Shown here piece by piece: positions 8,304-17,318 of a stretch of 64,000 nucleotides of DNA. The DNA is from Streptomyces zhaozhouensis (GTDB lineage Bacteria; Actinomycetota; Actinomycetes; Streptomycetales; Streptomycetaceae). A program made the translations under genes and the position numbers. Location: contig NZ_OCNE01000025.1 of the NCBI RefSeq assembly GCF_900230195.1, positions 27,081 to 91,080 of the forward strand. Direction: 5' to 3'. The notes below the pieces were generated by a model. That model was given only the letters and a program-made list of their open reading frames with translations. It was not told the origin of the DNA and made no database searches. How positions within the stretch are numbered: position 1 is the stretch's first letter; every line of letters begins with the position of its first letter.

Positions 8304-10895
8304 TCAGACGTCGGCCGCCTGGGCCCGCAGCGCCCGCGCCAGCTCGTCCCGCGCCTCCAGCACCAGTCGGCGGAGCGCCGGCGGGGCGTCCTCGTGCGCG
8401 GCCAGCCAGGCGTCGGTGGCCGCCAGCGTCTCGGGCGAGTCCTGGAACATCGGGAAGAGGCCGCGGACCACGGCCATCCCGATCTCGATGGTCCGCTCCC
8501 GCCAGAGGCCCTCGATCACCTCGAAGTACCGCTCCGCGTAGGGCGCCAGCAGCGCCCGCTGCCCCGGCTGGGAGAAGCCGTCGATGGTCGCCTCGACCAG
8601 CGCGTTGGAGAGCGTGTCGCGCTCGACCACCGAGGCCCACGCCTCCGCCTTCACGGCCGGGTCCGGGCGGGAGGCGAGGCAGCGGACCTGGTGGCGGTTG
8701 CCCGAGGCGGTGTCGTCCCTGGCGCGCTCGGCCGCGATCTCCGCCTCGCCGGCGCGGCCGGCGGCCGTCAGCGCCCGCAGCAGCAGCCAGCGCAGCTCCT
8801 GGTCCACGTCGAGCCCGTCGATCCGCGCCGAGCCGGCCAGCAGCCCGGACAGCAGTTGGAGGTCGGCGTCCGAGCCGGCGCAGCCGGCGAAGAACCGCGC
8901 CCAGGCCAGCTGGTGGTCGCTCGCCGGCTCCGCCCGCCGCAGCTCGCCGAGGGCGGCCTCGGCCAGCTCCGCCTCGCGGGCCGCGCGCCGTTCCCCCGGG
9001 GTGTACGAGTGGAGCGCGGTCAACGCCCAGGCGTGCACCATCTGGAGCACGCTGATCTCGTCCTCGGCGCCGGCGAAGTCCCGCACCAGCGCCAGGAAGT
9101 CACCGGCCGGCAGCAGCGCGTCGCGCGTCATGTTCCACAGCGCCGACCAGCACAGCGCGCGGGCCAGCGGGTCCTCGATGTCGCCGAGGTGGGCGCGCAG
9201 GGTGGTCAGCGAGCCCTCGTCGAACCTGGCCTTGCAGTAGCTCAGGTCCTCGTCGTTGACCAGCACCAGCTCGGGGCCCTCGCTGCCGGCCAGCTCGGGC
9301 ACCGGCGTCAGTTGCCCGGTCACGTCGACCTCGGCCCGCGCGTAGCGGACCAGCGGGCCGACGCCGTCCTCGCGCCGGTAGAGGCCGACGGCGATGCGGT
9401 GCGGGCGGAGCGTCGGATGGGAGTCCGGCGCCTCCTGGAGGACGGTCAGCTCGGCGATCCGCCCGTCCGCCGCGTAACTCACCTGCGGCGTCAGCGCGTT
9501 GACGCCGGCCGTCTGGAGCCAGGCGGCGGACCACTCGGCCATGTCGCGGCCCGAGGTCTCGGCCAGCACGGTCAGCAGGTCGGTGAGCCGGGTGTTGCCG
9601 AAGGCGTGGCGCTGGAAGTACCGCCGCGCGCCCTCGAAGAACGCCTCGCGCCCCACGTAGGCGACCAGCTGCTTGAGCACCGAGGCGCCCTTGGCGTAGG
9701 TGATGCCGTCGAAGTTGAGCTTGGCGTCCTGGAGGTCGCGGATGTCCGCGGTGATCGGGTGGGTGGACGGCAGCTGGTCGGCCCGGTACGCCCACGCTTT
9801 GCGGTTGTTGGCGAAACTGATCCAACCCCGGGTGAACTCGGTCGCCTCGGCGAGCGCGTACGTTCCCATGTAGTCGGCGAACGACTCCTTCAGCCAGAGA
9901 TCGTCCCACCACTCCATGGTGACGAGGTCGCCGAACCACATGTGCGCCATCTCGTGCAGCAGCGTGCTGGCCCGGCCCTGGTAGGCGGCGGCGGTGGTGC
10001 GGCCCCGGAAGACGTACTCCTCGCGGAAGGTGACGCAGCCCGGGTTCTCCATCGCGCCGATGTTGTACTCGGGGACGAACGCCTGGTCGTACTTGCCGAA
10101 CGGGTACGGGTAGCCGAAGTGCTCGTGGAAGAAGTCGAGCCCCTGCCGCGTGGTGGCCAGCAGCCGCTCGGCGTCGAAGTGCGGCGCCAGCGCGCGGCGG
10201 CAGAGCACGCCCAGCGGGATCTCCAGCGTCGTCCCGTCCTCCAGCGCGCGGCGGTAGGAGCCGGCGACGTAGTGGTAGGGGCCGGCGACCACGGCGGTGA
10301 TGTAGGTGGAGATCGGCTGCGTGGTGGCGAACGTCCAGGTGGCGTGCGTGCCGTCGCTCAGCTCCTCGCGACGCTCCTCGGCACCGTTGCTGAGCACCGT
10401 CCAGTGCGCCGGCGCGGTGACCCGGAAGGAGAACGGCGCCTTGAGGTCGGGCTGCTCGAAGTTGGCGAACACCCGGCGCGCGTCGGCCGGCTCGTACTGG
10501 GTGTAGAGATAGGTCTGCCCGTCCTCCGGGTCGGTGAAGTGGTGCAGCCCCTCCCCGGTGTGGCTGTAGGCGCAACTGGCGTCCACCACCAGGTGGTTCT
10601 CCGCGCGTAGTGTCGGGAGCGTGACGCGGGTGCCGTCGAAGAGCCGGTCCACCGGAAGCGACTCGCCGTTGAGGGTCACCGAGTGGACGTGCGGCGCCAG
10701 CAGGTCGATGAAGCTGGTCGCGCCGTCCCGCGCGCAGGAGAACCGCACCGAGCTGGTGGAACGGAACCTGCGCGGCCCCTCGGCCGGCGCGGGGTCGGTC
10801 GCGGCGCGCAGGTCAAGCGACACCTCGTAGCTGTGCACGGTCAGCAGCGCGGCCCGCTCGCGGGCCTCCTCGCGGGTGAGGTTCTCTCCAGGCAC
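8304..10895 (-). CDS. pepN: Aminopeptidase N, M1 family (copy 2)
   Basis: The 863-residue protein is a full-length M1 aminopeptidase paralogous to copy 1. GAMEN is replaced in context by NIGAMENPG and is intact; the zinc site is HEMAHMWFGD with the third ligand in LWLKESFADY. The start is a GTG with AGGGAG ten bases upstream. The N-terminus (PGENLTREEARERAALL) matches copy 1 (PGTNLTRQEAQERARLI), so the two probably arose by tandem duplication. The sequences differ enough that both are likely functional with different peptide preferences. It diverges from the reductase gene at 11086. Confidence 0.95.
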   Translation of the reverse strand: MPGENLTREEARERAALLTVHSYEVSLDLRAATDPAPAEGPRRFRSTSSVRFSCARDGATSFIDLLAPHVHSVTLNGESLPVDRLFDGTRVTLPTLRAENHLVVDASCAYSHTGEGLHHFTDPEDGQTYLYTQYEPADARRVFANFEQPDLKAPFSFRVTAPAHWTVLSNGAEERREELSDGTHATWTFATTQPISTYITAVVAGPYHYVAGSYRRALEDGTTLEIPLGVLCRRALAPHFDAERLLATTRQGLDFFHEHFGYPYPFGKYDQAFVPEYNIGAMENPGCVTFREEYVFRGRTTAAAYQGRASTLLHEMAHMWFGDLVTMEWWDDLWLKESFADYMGTYALAEATEFTRGWISFANNRKAWAYRADQLPSTHPITADIRDLQDAKLNFDGITYAKGASVLKQLVAYVGREAFFEGARRYFQRHAFGNTRLTDLLTVLAETSGRDMAEWSAAWLQTAGVNALTPQVSYAADGRIAELTVLQEAPDSHPTLRPHRIAVGLYRREDGVGPLVRYARAEVDVTGQLTPVPELAGSEGPELVLVNDEDLSYCKARFDEGSLTTLRAHLGDIEDPLARALCWSALWNMTRDALLPAGDFLALVRDFAGAEDEISVLQMVHAWALTALHSYTPGERRAAREAELAEAALGELRRAEPASDHQLAWARFFAGCAGSDADLQLLSGLLAGSARIDGLDVDQELRWLLLRALTAAGRAGEAEIAAERARDDTASGNRHQVRCLASRPDPAVKAEAWASVVERDTLSNALVEATIDGFSQPGQRALLAPYAERYFEVIEGLWRERTIEIGMAVVRGLFPMFQDSPETLAATDAWLAAHEDAPPALRRLVLEARDELARALRAQAADV

Positions 10896-10994
10896 GCTGG
10901 TCGACTCCCTGTGGTTCGGGTGCTCTCGGAGCCCGCCGACGGCGCGGCGCGGGCGCCGTTCAGCATGTCACGGGAGGGTGAGGGGGCGCACGGT

Positions 10995-11020
10995 GGAATG
11001 CCACCGCCCTCCCCCGTGTT
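10995..11020 (+). promoter_or_regulatory. SigR-type promoter (GGAAT-N18-GTT)
   Basis: GGAAT at 10995-10999 and GTT at 11018-11020 are 18 bases apart, the exact consensus for the thiol-stress sigma factor SigR of Streptomyces (SigH in mycobacteria). It lies 65 bases before the start of a thioredoxin-fold reductase, whose M. tuberculosis homologue Rv2466c is SigH-controlled. A short inverted repeat, CGGTGG-AATG-CCACCG, overlaps the -35 element. Confidence 0.65.
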
Positions 11021-11085
11021 GGGCACGGACGACACCGGCCGCCGGCGGGTGCCCGCGCGCACTCCCCGAGACGAGGAGAGACACG

Positions 11086-11760
11086 ATGCCCGAGAACGCA
11101 GCGACCGAGCCGGTGACGGCGGACTTCTGGTTCGACCCGCTCTGTCCCTGGGCCTGGATGACCTCTCGCTGGATGCTGGAGGTGGAGAAGGTCCGCCCGG
11201 TGCGGACGCGCTGGCACGTGATGAGCCTGGCGGTGCTCAACGAGCCCAAGCTGGACGAGCTGCCGGCGGAGTACCGCGAGGCGCTGAAGGACGCGTGGGG
11301 CCCGGTGCGGGTCTGCGTCGCCGCCGAGCAGGAGCACGGCAGCGAGGTGCTCGGCCCGCTGTACACGGCCCTCGGCGTCCGCTTCCACCACCGGGAGCTG
11401 CCGAAGAGCCGCGAGACCCTGGTCGACGCGCTCACCTCCGTCGGGCTGCCGGCGGAGCTGGCGGACGCCGCCGAGAGCGACCGCTACGACGACGCGCTGC
11501 GCGCCTCGCACAAGGAGGGCATCGACCTGGTCGGCCAGGACGTGGGCACGCCGGTGATCGCGGTGCCGGGCGCCGACGGCGAGCAGATCGCCTTCTTCGG
11601 CCCGGTGGTGACCCCCGCTCCCAAGGGCGAGGCGGCCGCCCGGCTGTGGGACGGCACGCTGCTGGTGGCGAGCACCCCCGGCTTCTACGAGATCAAGCGC
11701 ACCAGGGACGTCGGCCCGCGGTTCGACGACGCCGACGAGGCGGACGGCACCGAGGGCTGA
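11086..11760 (+). CDS. DsbA-family mycothiol-dependent reductase (Rv2466c-like), single-cysteine active site
   Basis: The 224-residue thioredoxin-fold protein starts at an ATG after GAGGAG. It matches the Rv2466c family in DFWFDPLCPW, TSRWMLEVEKVR, WHVMSLAVLNE, AWGPVRVCVAAEQ and the cis-Pro segment VGTPVIAV. The family uses mycothiol to reduce nitro compounds and other substrates in the cytoplasm under oxidative stress. Here the active site reads CPWA instead of CPWC, so the resolving cysteine is missing and a monothiol mechanism with mycothiol is expected; as I remember, this is usual in Streptomyces. The SigR-like promoter upstream fits this role. Confidence 0.85.
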   Translation: MPENAATEPVTADFWFDPLCPWAWMTSRWMLEVEKVRPVRTRWHVMSLAVLNEPKLDELPAEYREALKDAWGPVRVCVAAEQEHGSEVLGPLYTALGVRFHHRELPKSRETLVDALTSVGLPAELADAAESDRYDDALRASHKEGIDLVGQDVGTPVIAVPGADGEQIAFFGPVVTPAPKGEAAARLWDGTLLVASTPGFYEIKRTRDVGPRFDDADEADGTEG

Positions 11761-11789
11761 GCGCCCGGCGCGCCCCCCGGCGCGCGAGT

Positions 11790-11822
11790 CGGCCCCCGCG
11801 CGCTACCTTCGCGCGGGGGCCG
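11790..11822. terminator. Bidirectional terminator between the reductase gene and sodF
   Basis: A perfect 13-bp stem (CGGCCCCCGCGCG at 11790-11802, complementary arm at 11810-11822) closes a 7-base loop between two convergent genes. Confidence 0.8.
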
Positions 11823-11909
11823 TTCCCGTCCCGGCCCGTCCACCCCGGCGGGGCGTTGAGAAGACGATCTGACGGGTCGGGGGTCTGGTGGTCGGCGCGC
11901 CGGCTCCGC

Positions 11910-12551
11910 TCAGGGGGCCAGCGTCAGCGCCGCCGCGTTGGTCCTGGCCATGGAGTAACGCGCCGCGACATCCTGCCAGTTGACCACGCGCCACATCGCC
12001 TCGACGAAGTCGACCTTCTGGTTCCGGTACTGGAGGTAGAAGGCGTGCTCCCAGGCGTCGAAGACGAGCAGCGGCACCGAGCCCTGGCCGACGTTGCCCT
12101 GGTGGTCGTAGATCTGCTCCACCACCAGCCGCCCGCTGACCGGCTCGAAGGCGAGCACGCCCCACCCGGAGCCCTGGGTGGTGGCCGCCGCCTTGGAGAG
12201 CTGGGCCTTGAAGCGGGCGAAGGAGCCGAAGGACTCGGCGATGGCGTCCGCCAGCTCGCCCGTGCCGTCCTTCTCCAGCGGCTCGCCCCCGCCGTCGCCT
12301 GACATGTTGCGCCAGTAGACGGAGTGCAGGATGTGGCCGGACAGATGGAACGCGAGGTTCTTCTCCAGCCCGTTGATCGCGTCCCAGACGTCCTTCTCGC
12401 GCGCCTCGGCGAGCCGTTCCAGGGTGTCGTTGGCGCCCTTCACATAGGACGCGTGGTGCTTGTCGTGGTGCAGTTCGATGATCTCCCCGCTGATGACCGG
12501 CTCCAGGGAGGCGTAGTCGTAGGGGAGGTCGGGGAGCGTGTAGGTGGCCAT
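11910..12551 (-). CDS. sodF: Iron superoxide dismutase
   Basis: The 213-residue protein (start MATYTLPDLPYDY) is a Fe/Mn superoxide dismutase that removes cytoplasmic superoxide. Metal ligands are the first His of HHDKHH near residue 28, the His of FHLSGHILHS, and Asp and His of DAWEHAFYLQY. A GTG six codons upstream is in frame, but the ATG at 12551 gives the family N-terminus and has GGAG upstream. The Nur box in the promoter identifies it as the nickel-repressed iron enzyme that Streptomyces uses when nickel is scarce, so sodF is preferred to sodA. Confidence 0.93.
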   Translation of the reverse strand: MATYTLPDLPYDYASLEPVISGEIIELHHDKHHASYVKGANDTLERLAEAREKDVWDAINGLEKNLAFHLSGHILHSVYWRNMSGDGGGEPLEKDGTGELADAIAESFGSFARFKAQLSKAAATTQGSGWGVLAFEPVSGRLVVEQIYDHQGNVGQGSVPLLVFDAWEHAFYLQYRNQKVDFVEAMWRVVNWQDVAARYSMARTNAAALTLAP

Positions 12552-12572
12552 GCCGTTGCCTGTCTCCACTAA

Positions 12573-12589
12573 TTGCGAGTGATGTGCAA
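12573..12589 (-). promoter_or_regulatory. Nur box in the sodF promoter
   Basis: On the sodF strand the site reads TTGCAC-ATCAC-TCGCAA, which fits the nickel-uptake-regulator consensus tTGCaa-N5-ttGCAA. A TTGACG -35 element lies directly upstream on the same strand, so Ni-loaded Nur would block RNA polymerase. In S. coelicolor Nur represses sodF when nickel is present. Confidence 0.75.
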
Positions 12590-12738
12590 TAGCGTCAAGG
12601 TATCAGTCCAAGATCGCAAGAGGGGGGCGCGGCGCGGCGCCCTCCCGCGCCCCCGGTGTCGGCAAACTCACGCCGCCACGGGCACCGCGTTCCGCTAGCG
12701 TCGACAGGTCCCGCCTGTTCGAAGTCCTGGAGTAGTCC

Positions 12739-13347
12739 ATGAGTTCAGCCATCGTCGCCGGCCGGCCCCGTGCCGTCCTCGCCGATCTGCTGCCGGCCAC
12801 CACCGCGCCCGCCACCCGGGCGCGTGACCTCGCGCTGGTCGTCGGAGGTGCCGTGTTCACCGGCGTCGCCGCCCAACTCTCGCTGCCCGTCCCCGGCTCA
12901 CCCGTCCCCGTGACCGGCCAGACCTTCGCCGCGCTGCTGGTGGGCGCCTCCTTCGGCCCCGTGCGCGCGATGCTGTCCATGACCCTCTACGTCCTCGCCG
13001 GCATGGCCGGCACGCCGTGGTTCTCCGAGGGCACCTCGGGCTACGGGATGCCGTCCTTCGGCTATCTGCTCGGCATGACCCTGGCCGCCGTCGTCGTCGG
13101 CGCGCTCGCCCGCAGGGGCGGGGACCGCACCGTCCCCCGCACGGTCGCGACCATGGCGCTGGGCAGCGCGTTGATCTACAGCGTCGGCGTGCCCTACCTC
13201 GCGCTGGCCACCGGGATGTCGGCCGGTGAGGCGGTCGCCGCCGGGCTGACGCCGTTCCTGCTGGGCGACGCCCTCAAGGTCGCGCTGGCGATGGGCGCGC
13301 TGCCGGCCGCCTGGCGGCTGGTGGGGCGCGGTCGCGGGCGCGACTGA
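12739..13347 (+). CDS. bioY: Biotin transporter substrate-binding membrane protein
   Basis: The 202-residue protein is a BioY S-component with about six membrane helices. Diagnostic segments are LPVPGSPVPVTGQTFAALLVG near 50-70, LYVLAGMAGTPWF, and PSFGYLLGM. It binds biotin in the membrane, either with an ECF energizing module or alone. GGAG lies nine bases before the ATG. It stands alone, head-to-head with sodF; no ecfA/ecfT genes are adjacent. Confidence 0.92.
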   Translation: MSSAIVAGRPRAVLADLLPATTAPATRARDLALVVGGAVFTGVAAQLSLPVPGSPVPVTGQTFAALLVGASFGPVRAMLSMTLYVLAGMAGTPWFSEGTSGYGMPSFGYLLGMTLAAVVVGALARRGGDRTVPRTVATMALGSALIYSVGVPYLALATGMSAGEAVAAGLTPFLLGDALKVALAMGALPAAWRLVGRGRGRD

Positions 13348-13404
13348 CCCCGGGGCCGGGAGCCGGCGGCCACCCGCCGCCGGCGCCATGCCATATTGGG
13401 GGCC

Positions 13405-13884
13405 ATGCACGTCTACCTGGCCTCCGACCACGCCGGCTTCGAGCTGAAGAACCACCTGGTCGACTGGCTGACCCAGCACGGTCACCAGCCCGTCGACTGC
13501 GGCCCGGACCACTACGACGGCGAGGACGACTACCCGCCGTTCTGCCTGCGCGCCGCCCAGCGCGTCGCGGCCGACCCCGGCTCCCTCGGCGTGGTCATCG
13601 GCGGCTCGGGCAACGGCGAGGCCATCGCGGCCAACAAGGTGCGCGGGGTGCGCTGCGCCCTCGCCTGGAGCGAGGAGACCGCCCGCCTCGGGCGCGAGCA
13701 CAACGACGCCAACGTCCTGAGCGTCGGCGCCCGGATGCACACCGCCGACGAGGCGACCTCGTTCGTCGCCGTCTTCCTCGACACCCCCTACTCCGGCGCC
13801 GAACGCCACAGCCGCCGCGTCGCCATGCTCGGCGCCTACGAGACCGACGGCGTCCTCCCGCCGCTCCCCGCAGAGCAGGGCTGA
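13405..13884 (+). CDS. rpiB: Ribose-5-phosphate isomerase B
   Basis: The 159-residue protein (MHVYLASDHAGFELK) is a RpiB/LacAB-family sugar-phosphate isomerase that interconverts ribose-5-P and ribulose-5-P in the pentose phosphate pathway. DHAG, the GGSGNGEAIAANKVRGVRCAL phosphate and active-site loop (with the catalytic Glu of the mycobacterial type in place of Cys) and REHNDANVLSVGAR are present. The ATG at 13405 is preferred to an in-frame TTG three codons earlier because it gives the family N-terminus. The TGA overlaps the ATG of the glycosylase gene, so the two form an operon. Confidence 0.92.
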   Translation: MHVYLASDHAGFELKNHLVDWLTQHGHQPVDCGPDHYDGEDDYPPFCLRAAQRVAADPGSLGVVIGGSGNGEAIAANKVRGVRCALAWSEETARLGREHNDANVLSVGARMHTADEATSFVAVFLDTPYSGAERHSRRVAMLGAYETDGVLPPLPAEQG

Positions 13885-14693
13885 TGCCCGAGGGCCACGT
13901 CCTCCACCGGCTGGCGGCCGCCCACCGCGAGCGGTTCGCCGGCCGGCCGGTGCGGGTGGACAGCCCGCAGGGCAAGTTCGCCGACGCGGCCGCGCTGCTG
14001 AACGGCCAGCCGCTGGAGGCCGCCGAGGCATGGGGCAAGCACCTCTTCCTCGGCTTCGCCCCCGTCGGCTGGGTCCACATCCACCTCGGCCTCTACGGCA
14101 AGGTCGCCTTCGGCGAGACCCCCGTGCCCCCGCCCGTCGGGCAGATCAGGCTCCGGCTGGCCAACGACGACCACTGGTCCGAGCTGCGCGGCCCGAACAC
14201 CTGCGCGCTGCGCACCGACGAGGAACGCGCCGCCGTCGCCGCGCGCCTCGGCCCCGACCCGCTGCGCGAGGACGCCGACCCGGAACGGGCCTGGCGCCGC
14301 GTCTCCGCCAGCAGGTCGGCGATCGGCACCCTGCTGATGGACCAGGCGGTCATCGCCGGCGTCGGCAACATCTACCGCGCCGAGGTCCTCTTCCGCCACG
14401 GCGTCGCCCCCCACCGCCCGGGACGCGAACTGGACCGCGCCACCTGGACGGCGTGCTGGGAGGACCTGGTCGCGCTGATGCGCGAGGGTGTGCGGCTGGG
14501 CCGCATCGACACCGTCCGCCCCGAGCACACCCCCGAGGCGACCGGCCGGCCGCCTCGCGTCGACGACCACGGCGGCGAGGTCTACGTCTACCGCAGGGCC
14601 GGTCAGCCGTGTCTGGTCTGTGAAGGCCCCGTGGCCACCGCGAAGGTCGCCGCGCGGAACCTCTTCTGGTGCCCGCGCTGCCAACCCCGTTGA
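13884..14693 (+). CDS. Fpg/Nei-family DNA glycosylase
   Basis: The 269-residue protein begins MPEGH, so Pro2 and Glu3 can serve as the Schiff-base nucleophile and acid of the family. A helix-two-turn-helix region (MDQAVIAGVGNIYRAEVLFRHGVAP) follows near 150-175, and a zinc finger C-x2-C (CLVC) with C-x2-C (CPRC) ends the protein. It excises oxidized bases and cuts the abasic site (base excision repair). The second residue context PEGH and the absence of the Fpg PELPEV start place it nearer to Nei-like enzymes. It is coupled to rpiB by a one-base overlap. Confidence 0.9.
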   Translation: MPEGHVLHRLAAAHRERFAGRPVRVDSPQGKFADAAALLNGQPLEAAEAWGKHLFLGFAPVGWVHIHLGLYGKVAFGETPVPPPVGQIRLRLANDDHWSELRGPNTCALRTDEERAAVAARLGPDPLREDADPERAWRRVSASRSAIGTLLMDQAVIAGVGNIYRAEVLFRHGVAPHRPGRELDRATWTACWEDLVALMREGVRLGRIDTVRPEHTPEATGRPPRVDDHGGEVYVYRRAGQPCLVCEGPVATAKVAARNLFWCPRCQPR

Positions 14694-14772
14694 GAGCTGC
14701 CGGATGTCGGCCCCGGCCCGTATCCTCGGGCGCATCGGGTGGGAGCTGCCGGGAGGGCGTGACGTGATGGCC

Positions 14773-16005
14773 TCAGAAGCCGTGCGGCAGCCACGGCGCC
14801 AGCGGATGGCCGAAGGCCGCGGCGGCCGCGGCCAGCGCGCCCGGCCGCGCCTCGCCGACCAGCCCCGCCCCGGCCAGCGCGCCGAGCGACGTCCCGCCCA
14901 GGTAGGCGGCGCTCAACGCCCGGACGTCCAGCTCCAGCGCGGCCGGGTCCGCGGTGCGTGCGCAGACCGCGCCGGCCGGACCGCCGGACAGCCGCCAACG
15001 CCCCTCGTTCCACGGGCAGTTGGCGTCGGACACGGACAGCACCAGGTCGATGTCGGTGGCGTAGGAGCGGGCCGCCAGCGCCGCGCCGACGTCGAGCGGC
15101 CGCAGATGGAGCCGGTCCCGCAGCTGGAGATCGCTGACGCGGATGTCGCTCAGCAGATGCACCAGCGGGTCGTCCACCGGACGCCCCATCAGCTCCACCC
15201 GGTCGGTCAGGTCCAGGCCCAGCAGATAGCGCAGCAGCGCCGCGTGCCCGGCGGGATCCACCGCGTCCAGGTTCCTGACCAGCACCGGGCCGCCCGGCAC
15301 CGAGCGGTCCCACTCGACCCGCAGCGCGTAGCGGGCGTAGCCGACCAGCTCGCCGTCCCGCTCCGCCAGCACGCAGCGCAGCTCGGAGGCGCCGTGCCGC
15401 TCGGCCGGCGGGTCGAGCAGCGCCAGCCGCTCCCAGCCCGGGCGCCGTTCCAACGCCCCGGGGCGCCGGGTGACCAGCTCGGCGTAGAGCTTCTCGCAGC
15501 GCTCCAACGCGTCCGCCGGGGTCGTCACCGTCAGCCGCACGTCGTCGGTGCCGGGCGGCAGCGCGCTCAGCGTCACCCGGTGCTTGGGCACCCGCGCGGC
15601 CAGCGAGTGGGCCGCCACCCCGTAGCCGAACCGCCCGTAGATCGACGCCTCGGCCGCGGTCAACGCCGAGAGCACGTCGCCCCGTTCCCATGCGGCCTCC
15701 AACGACCGCCGCATCATCCGCCGCAGCAGTCCCCGCCGGCGGTGCGTGCCCGCCACCGACACCATGGTCGCCCCCGCGGTTTCCACCACCGCGCCGCCCG
15801 GCACCGACATCCCCAGGGAGAGCTCGCCGTACGTACCCACCACCTCGTCCCCGTCGAAGGCGCCGAGACAGCGGTCGAGCGACACCAGCCCCCGCCACAG
15901 CTCCCGCTCCTCGGGGGACTGGGGCAGCCCGCCGAAGGCCCAGTCCAGGGTGCGGTGCCAGCGGTCCCACTCGTCGGCGGTGATCCGCCGCAGTTCGATG
16001 GTCAT
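14773..16005 (-). CDS. Eis-like GNAT N-acetyltransferase
   Basis: The 410-residue protein has the three-part Eis layout: GNAT domain, second GNAT-like domain, and sterol-carrier-like C-terminal domain. The acetyl-CoA loop is VSVAGTHRRRGLLRRMM near 90-106, the general-acid Tyr is in SIYGRFGYG, and the chain ends in Phe (PHGF), whose carboxylate acts as the general base in Eis. Family members acetylate amines such as aminoglycosides or protein lysines; the substrate here is unknown. The ATG at 16005 gives the family N-terminus; an upstream extension is not similar. It converges with the glycosylase gene. Confidence 0.88.
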   Translation of the reverse strand: MTIELRRITADEWDRWHRTLDWAFGGLPQSPEERELWRGLVSLDRCLGAFDGDEVVGTYGELSLGMSVPGGAVVETAGATMVSVAGTHRRRGLLRRMMRRSLEAAWERGDVLSALTAAEASIYGRFGYGVAAHSLAARVPKHRVTLSALPPGTDDVRLTVTTPADALERCEKLYAELVTRRPGALERRPGWERLALLDPPAERHGASELRCVLAERDGELVGYARYALRVEWDRSVPGGPVLVRNLDAVDPAGHAALLRYLLGLDLTDRVELMGRPVDDPLVHLLSDIRVSDLQLRDRLHLRPLDVGAALAARSYATDIDLVLSVSDANCPWNEGRWRLSGGPAGAVCARTADPAALELDVRALSAAYLGGTSLGALAGAGLVGEARPGALAAAAAAFGHPLAPWLPHGF

Positions 16006-16160
16006 GGCGACATCCCTACCAAGGCGCACGCCCGGCGGCGAGGGCTTTGGCGCCGCGACCTCCGGCGCGGGGCCGCGGCCGCCCGGCGGGAGGGCGCACG
16101 GATGTCCGAGCGGTCCCGGGGTTCGACGTGGCCGTGATCCGGTGGATAAGGTCCCACACC

Positions 16161-17318
16161 ATGACACGCCGTGCTCTGGCGACCACGCCGCGGGAGAGCC
16201 GGCGGATGCGGCTCCGCAGGGCGGTCCACCGGGCGCGCGTCGGCGTCCGGCGCTCCGCCGTCGACTACTTCCGGGGCGGCGGCTCCGACTGGATCGCCCT
16301 CACCGCGCTGCTGCTCTCCATCCCGGTGCTGGCCCTGTCCACCGCCGGCTGGCCCGAGTGGTGCCCGCCCGAGGCCCTGCTGCTGCCGCTGGTCGCGGCC
16401 GGGCTGCTGCTGCGCCCCGCGAGCCTGCTGGGGCTCTATGTCGCGGTCGCGTGCGCCCTGGTGCTGGAGACCGCGCTGATCGACGCGGAACGTTCCGCGC
16501 CCGACCCGGTCACCCCCGGCACCATCCTGCTCGTCGCCGCGGTCGCCCTGATCGGGCTGCTGATAGCACAGTTCCGCAGCCGGGTCGGCGTGCCCTGGCG
16601 GCGCGGCCACACCATGCTCTTCGACCTGCGCGAACGGATCAGCGCGCAGAGCGCCCTGCCGGCGCCGCCCGACGGCTGGCACCACGAGGTGTCGCTGCGC
16701 CCGGCCGGCGGGCAGTCGTTCTCCGGCGACTTCGTGGTGGCGGCGCGCACGGGCCCCGACGGGCGCACCCTGGAGGTCGTCCTCACCGACGTCTCGGGCA
16801 AGGGGATCGACGCGGCCTCCCGTTCGCTGCTGCTCTCCGGCGCCTTCGGCGGACTGCTCGGCTCACTGCCGCCGCACGGCTTCCTGCCGGCGGCCAACGG
16901 CTATCTGCTGCGACAGGACTGGCAGGAGGGCTTCGCCACCTCCATCCACCTGGTCCTCGACCTGGACAGCGGCGACTACGAGCTGCTCTCCGCCGGCCAC
17001 CTTCCCGCGCTCCAACTGCACGCGGGCACCGGCCGCTGGCAGGAGGTCGCGGCCGAGGGCCCGCTGCTCGGGGTCTGGGACGGCGCCGAGTTCCACCCGG
17101 CCAAGGGCACGCTGCGCCGCGGTGACGTGCTGATGCTCTTCACCGACGGCCTGGTCGAACGCCCCGACGAGGACCTGGCCGATGGCATCGACCGCCTCAC
17201 CGGCGCCGCCGACCGCTATGTCACCAGGGGTTTCCGCAACACCGCGTGGGAGTTGATCGACGCGGTGGCCAAGGACGTCAACGACGACCGGGCGCTGGTG
17301 CTGATCTGTCGCGACTAG
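16161..17318 (+). CDS. Membrane-bound SpoIIE/PP2C-type serine phosphatase
   Basis: The 385-residue protein has three to four membrane helices (about residues 40-135) and a C-terminal SpoIIE/RsbU phosphatase domain from about 160. FSGDFVVA, TDVSGKGIDAASRS, SAGHLPAL and LFTDGLVERPDE carry the metal-binding Asp residues and the GH motif. Such phosphatases act on anti-sigma-factor antagonists, so it probably feeds an SpoIIAA-type partner-switching circuit; no partner gene is adjacent. The ATG at 16161 with AAGG ten bases upstream is preferred, but in-frame GTGs at 16128 and 16134 are possible. Confidence 0.88.
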   Translation: MTRRALATTPRESRRMRLRRAVHRARVGVRRSAVDYFRGGGSDWIALTALLLSIPVLALSTAGWPEWCPPEALLLPLVAAGLLLRPASLLGLYVAVACALVLETALIDAERSAPDPVTPGTILLVAAVALIGLLIAQFRSRVGVPWRRGHTMLFDLRERISAQSALPAPPDGWHHEVSLRPAGGQSFSGDFVVAARTGPDGRTLEVVLTDVSGKGIDAASRSLLLSGAFGGLLGSLPPHGFLPAANGYLLRQDWQEGFATSIHLVLDLDSGDYELLSAGHLPALQLHAGTGRWQEVAAEGPLLGVWDGAEFHPAKGTLRRGDVLMLFTDGLVERPDEDLADGIDRLTGAADRYVTRGFRNTAWELIDAVAKDVNDDRALVLICRD

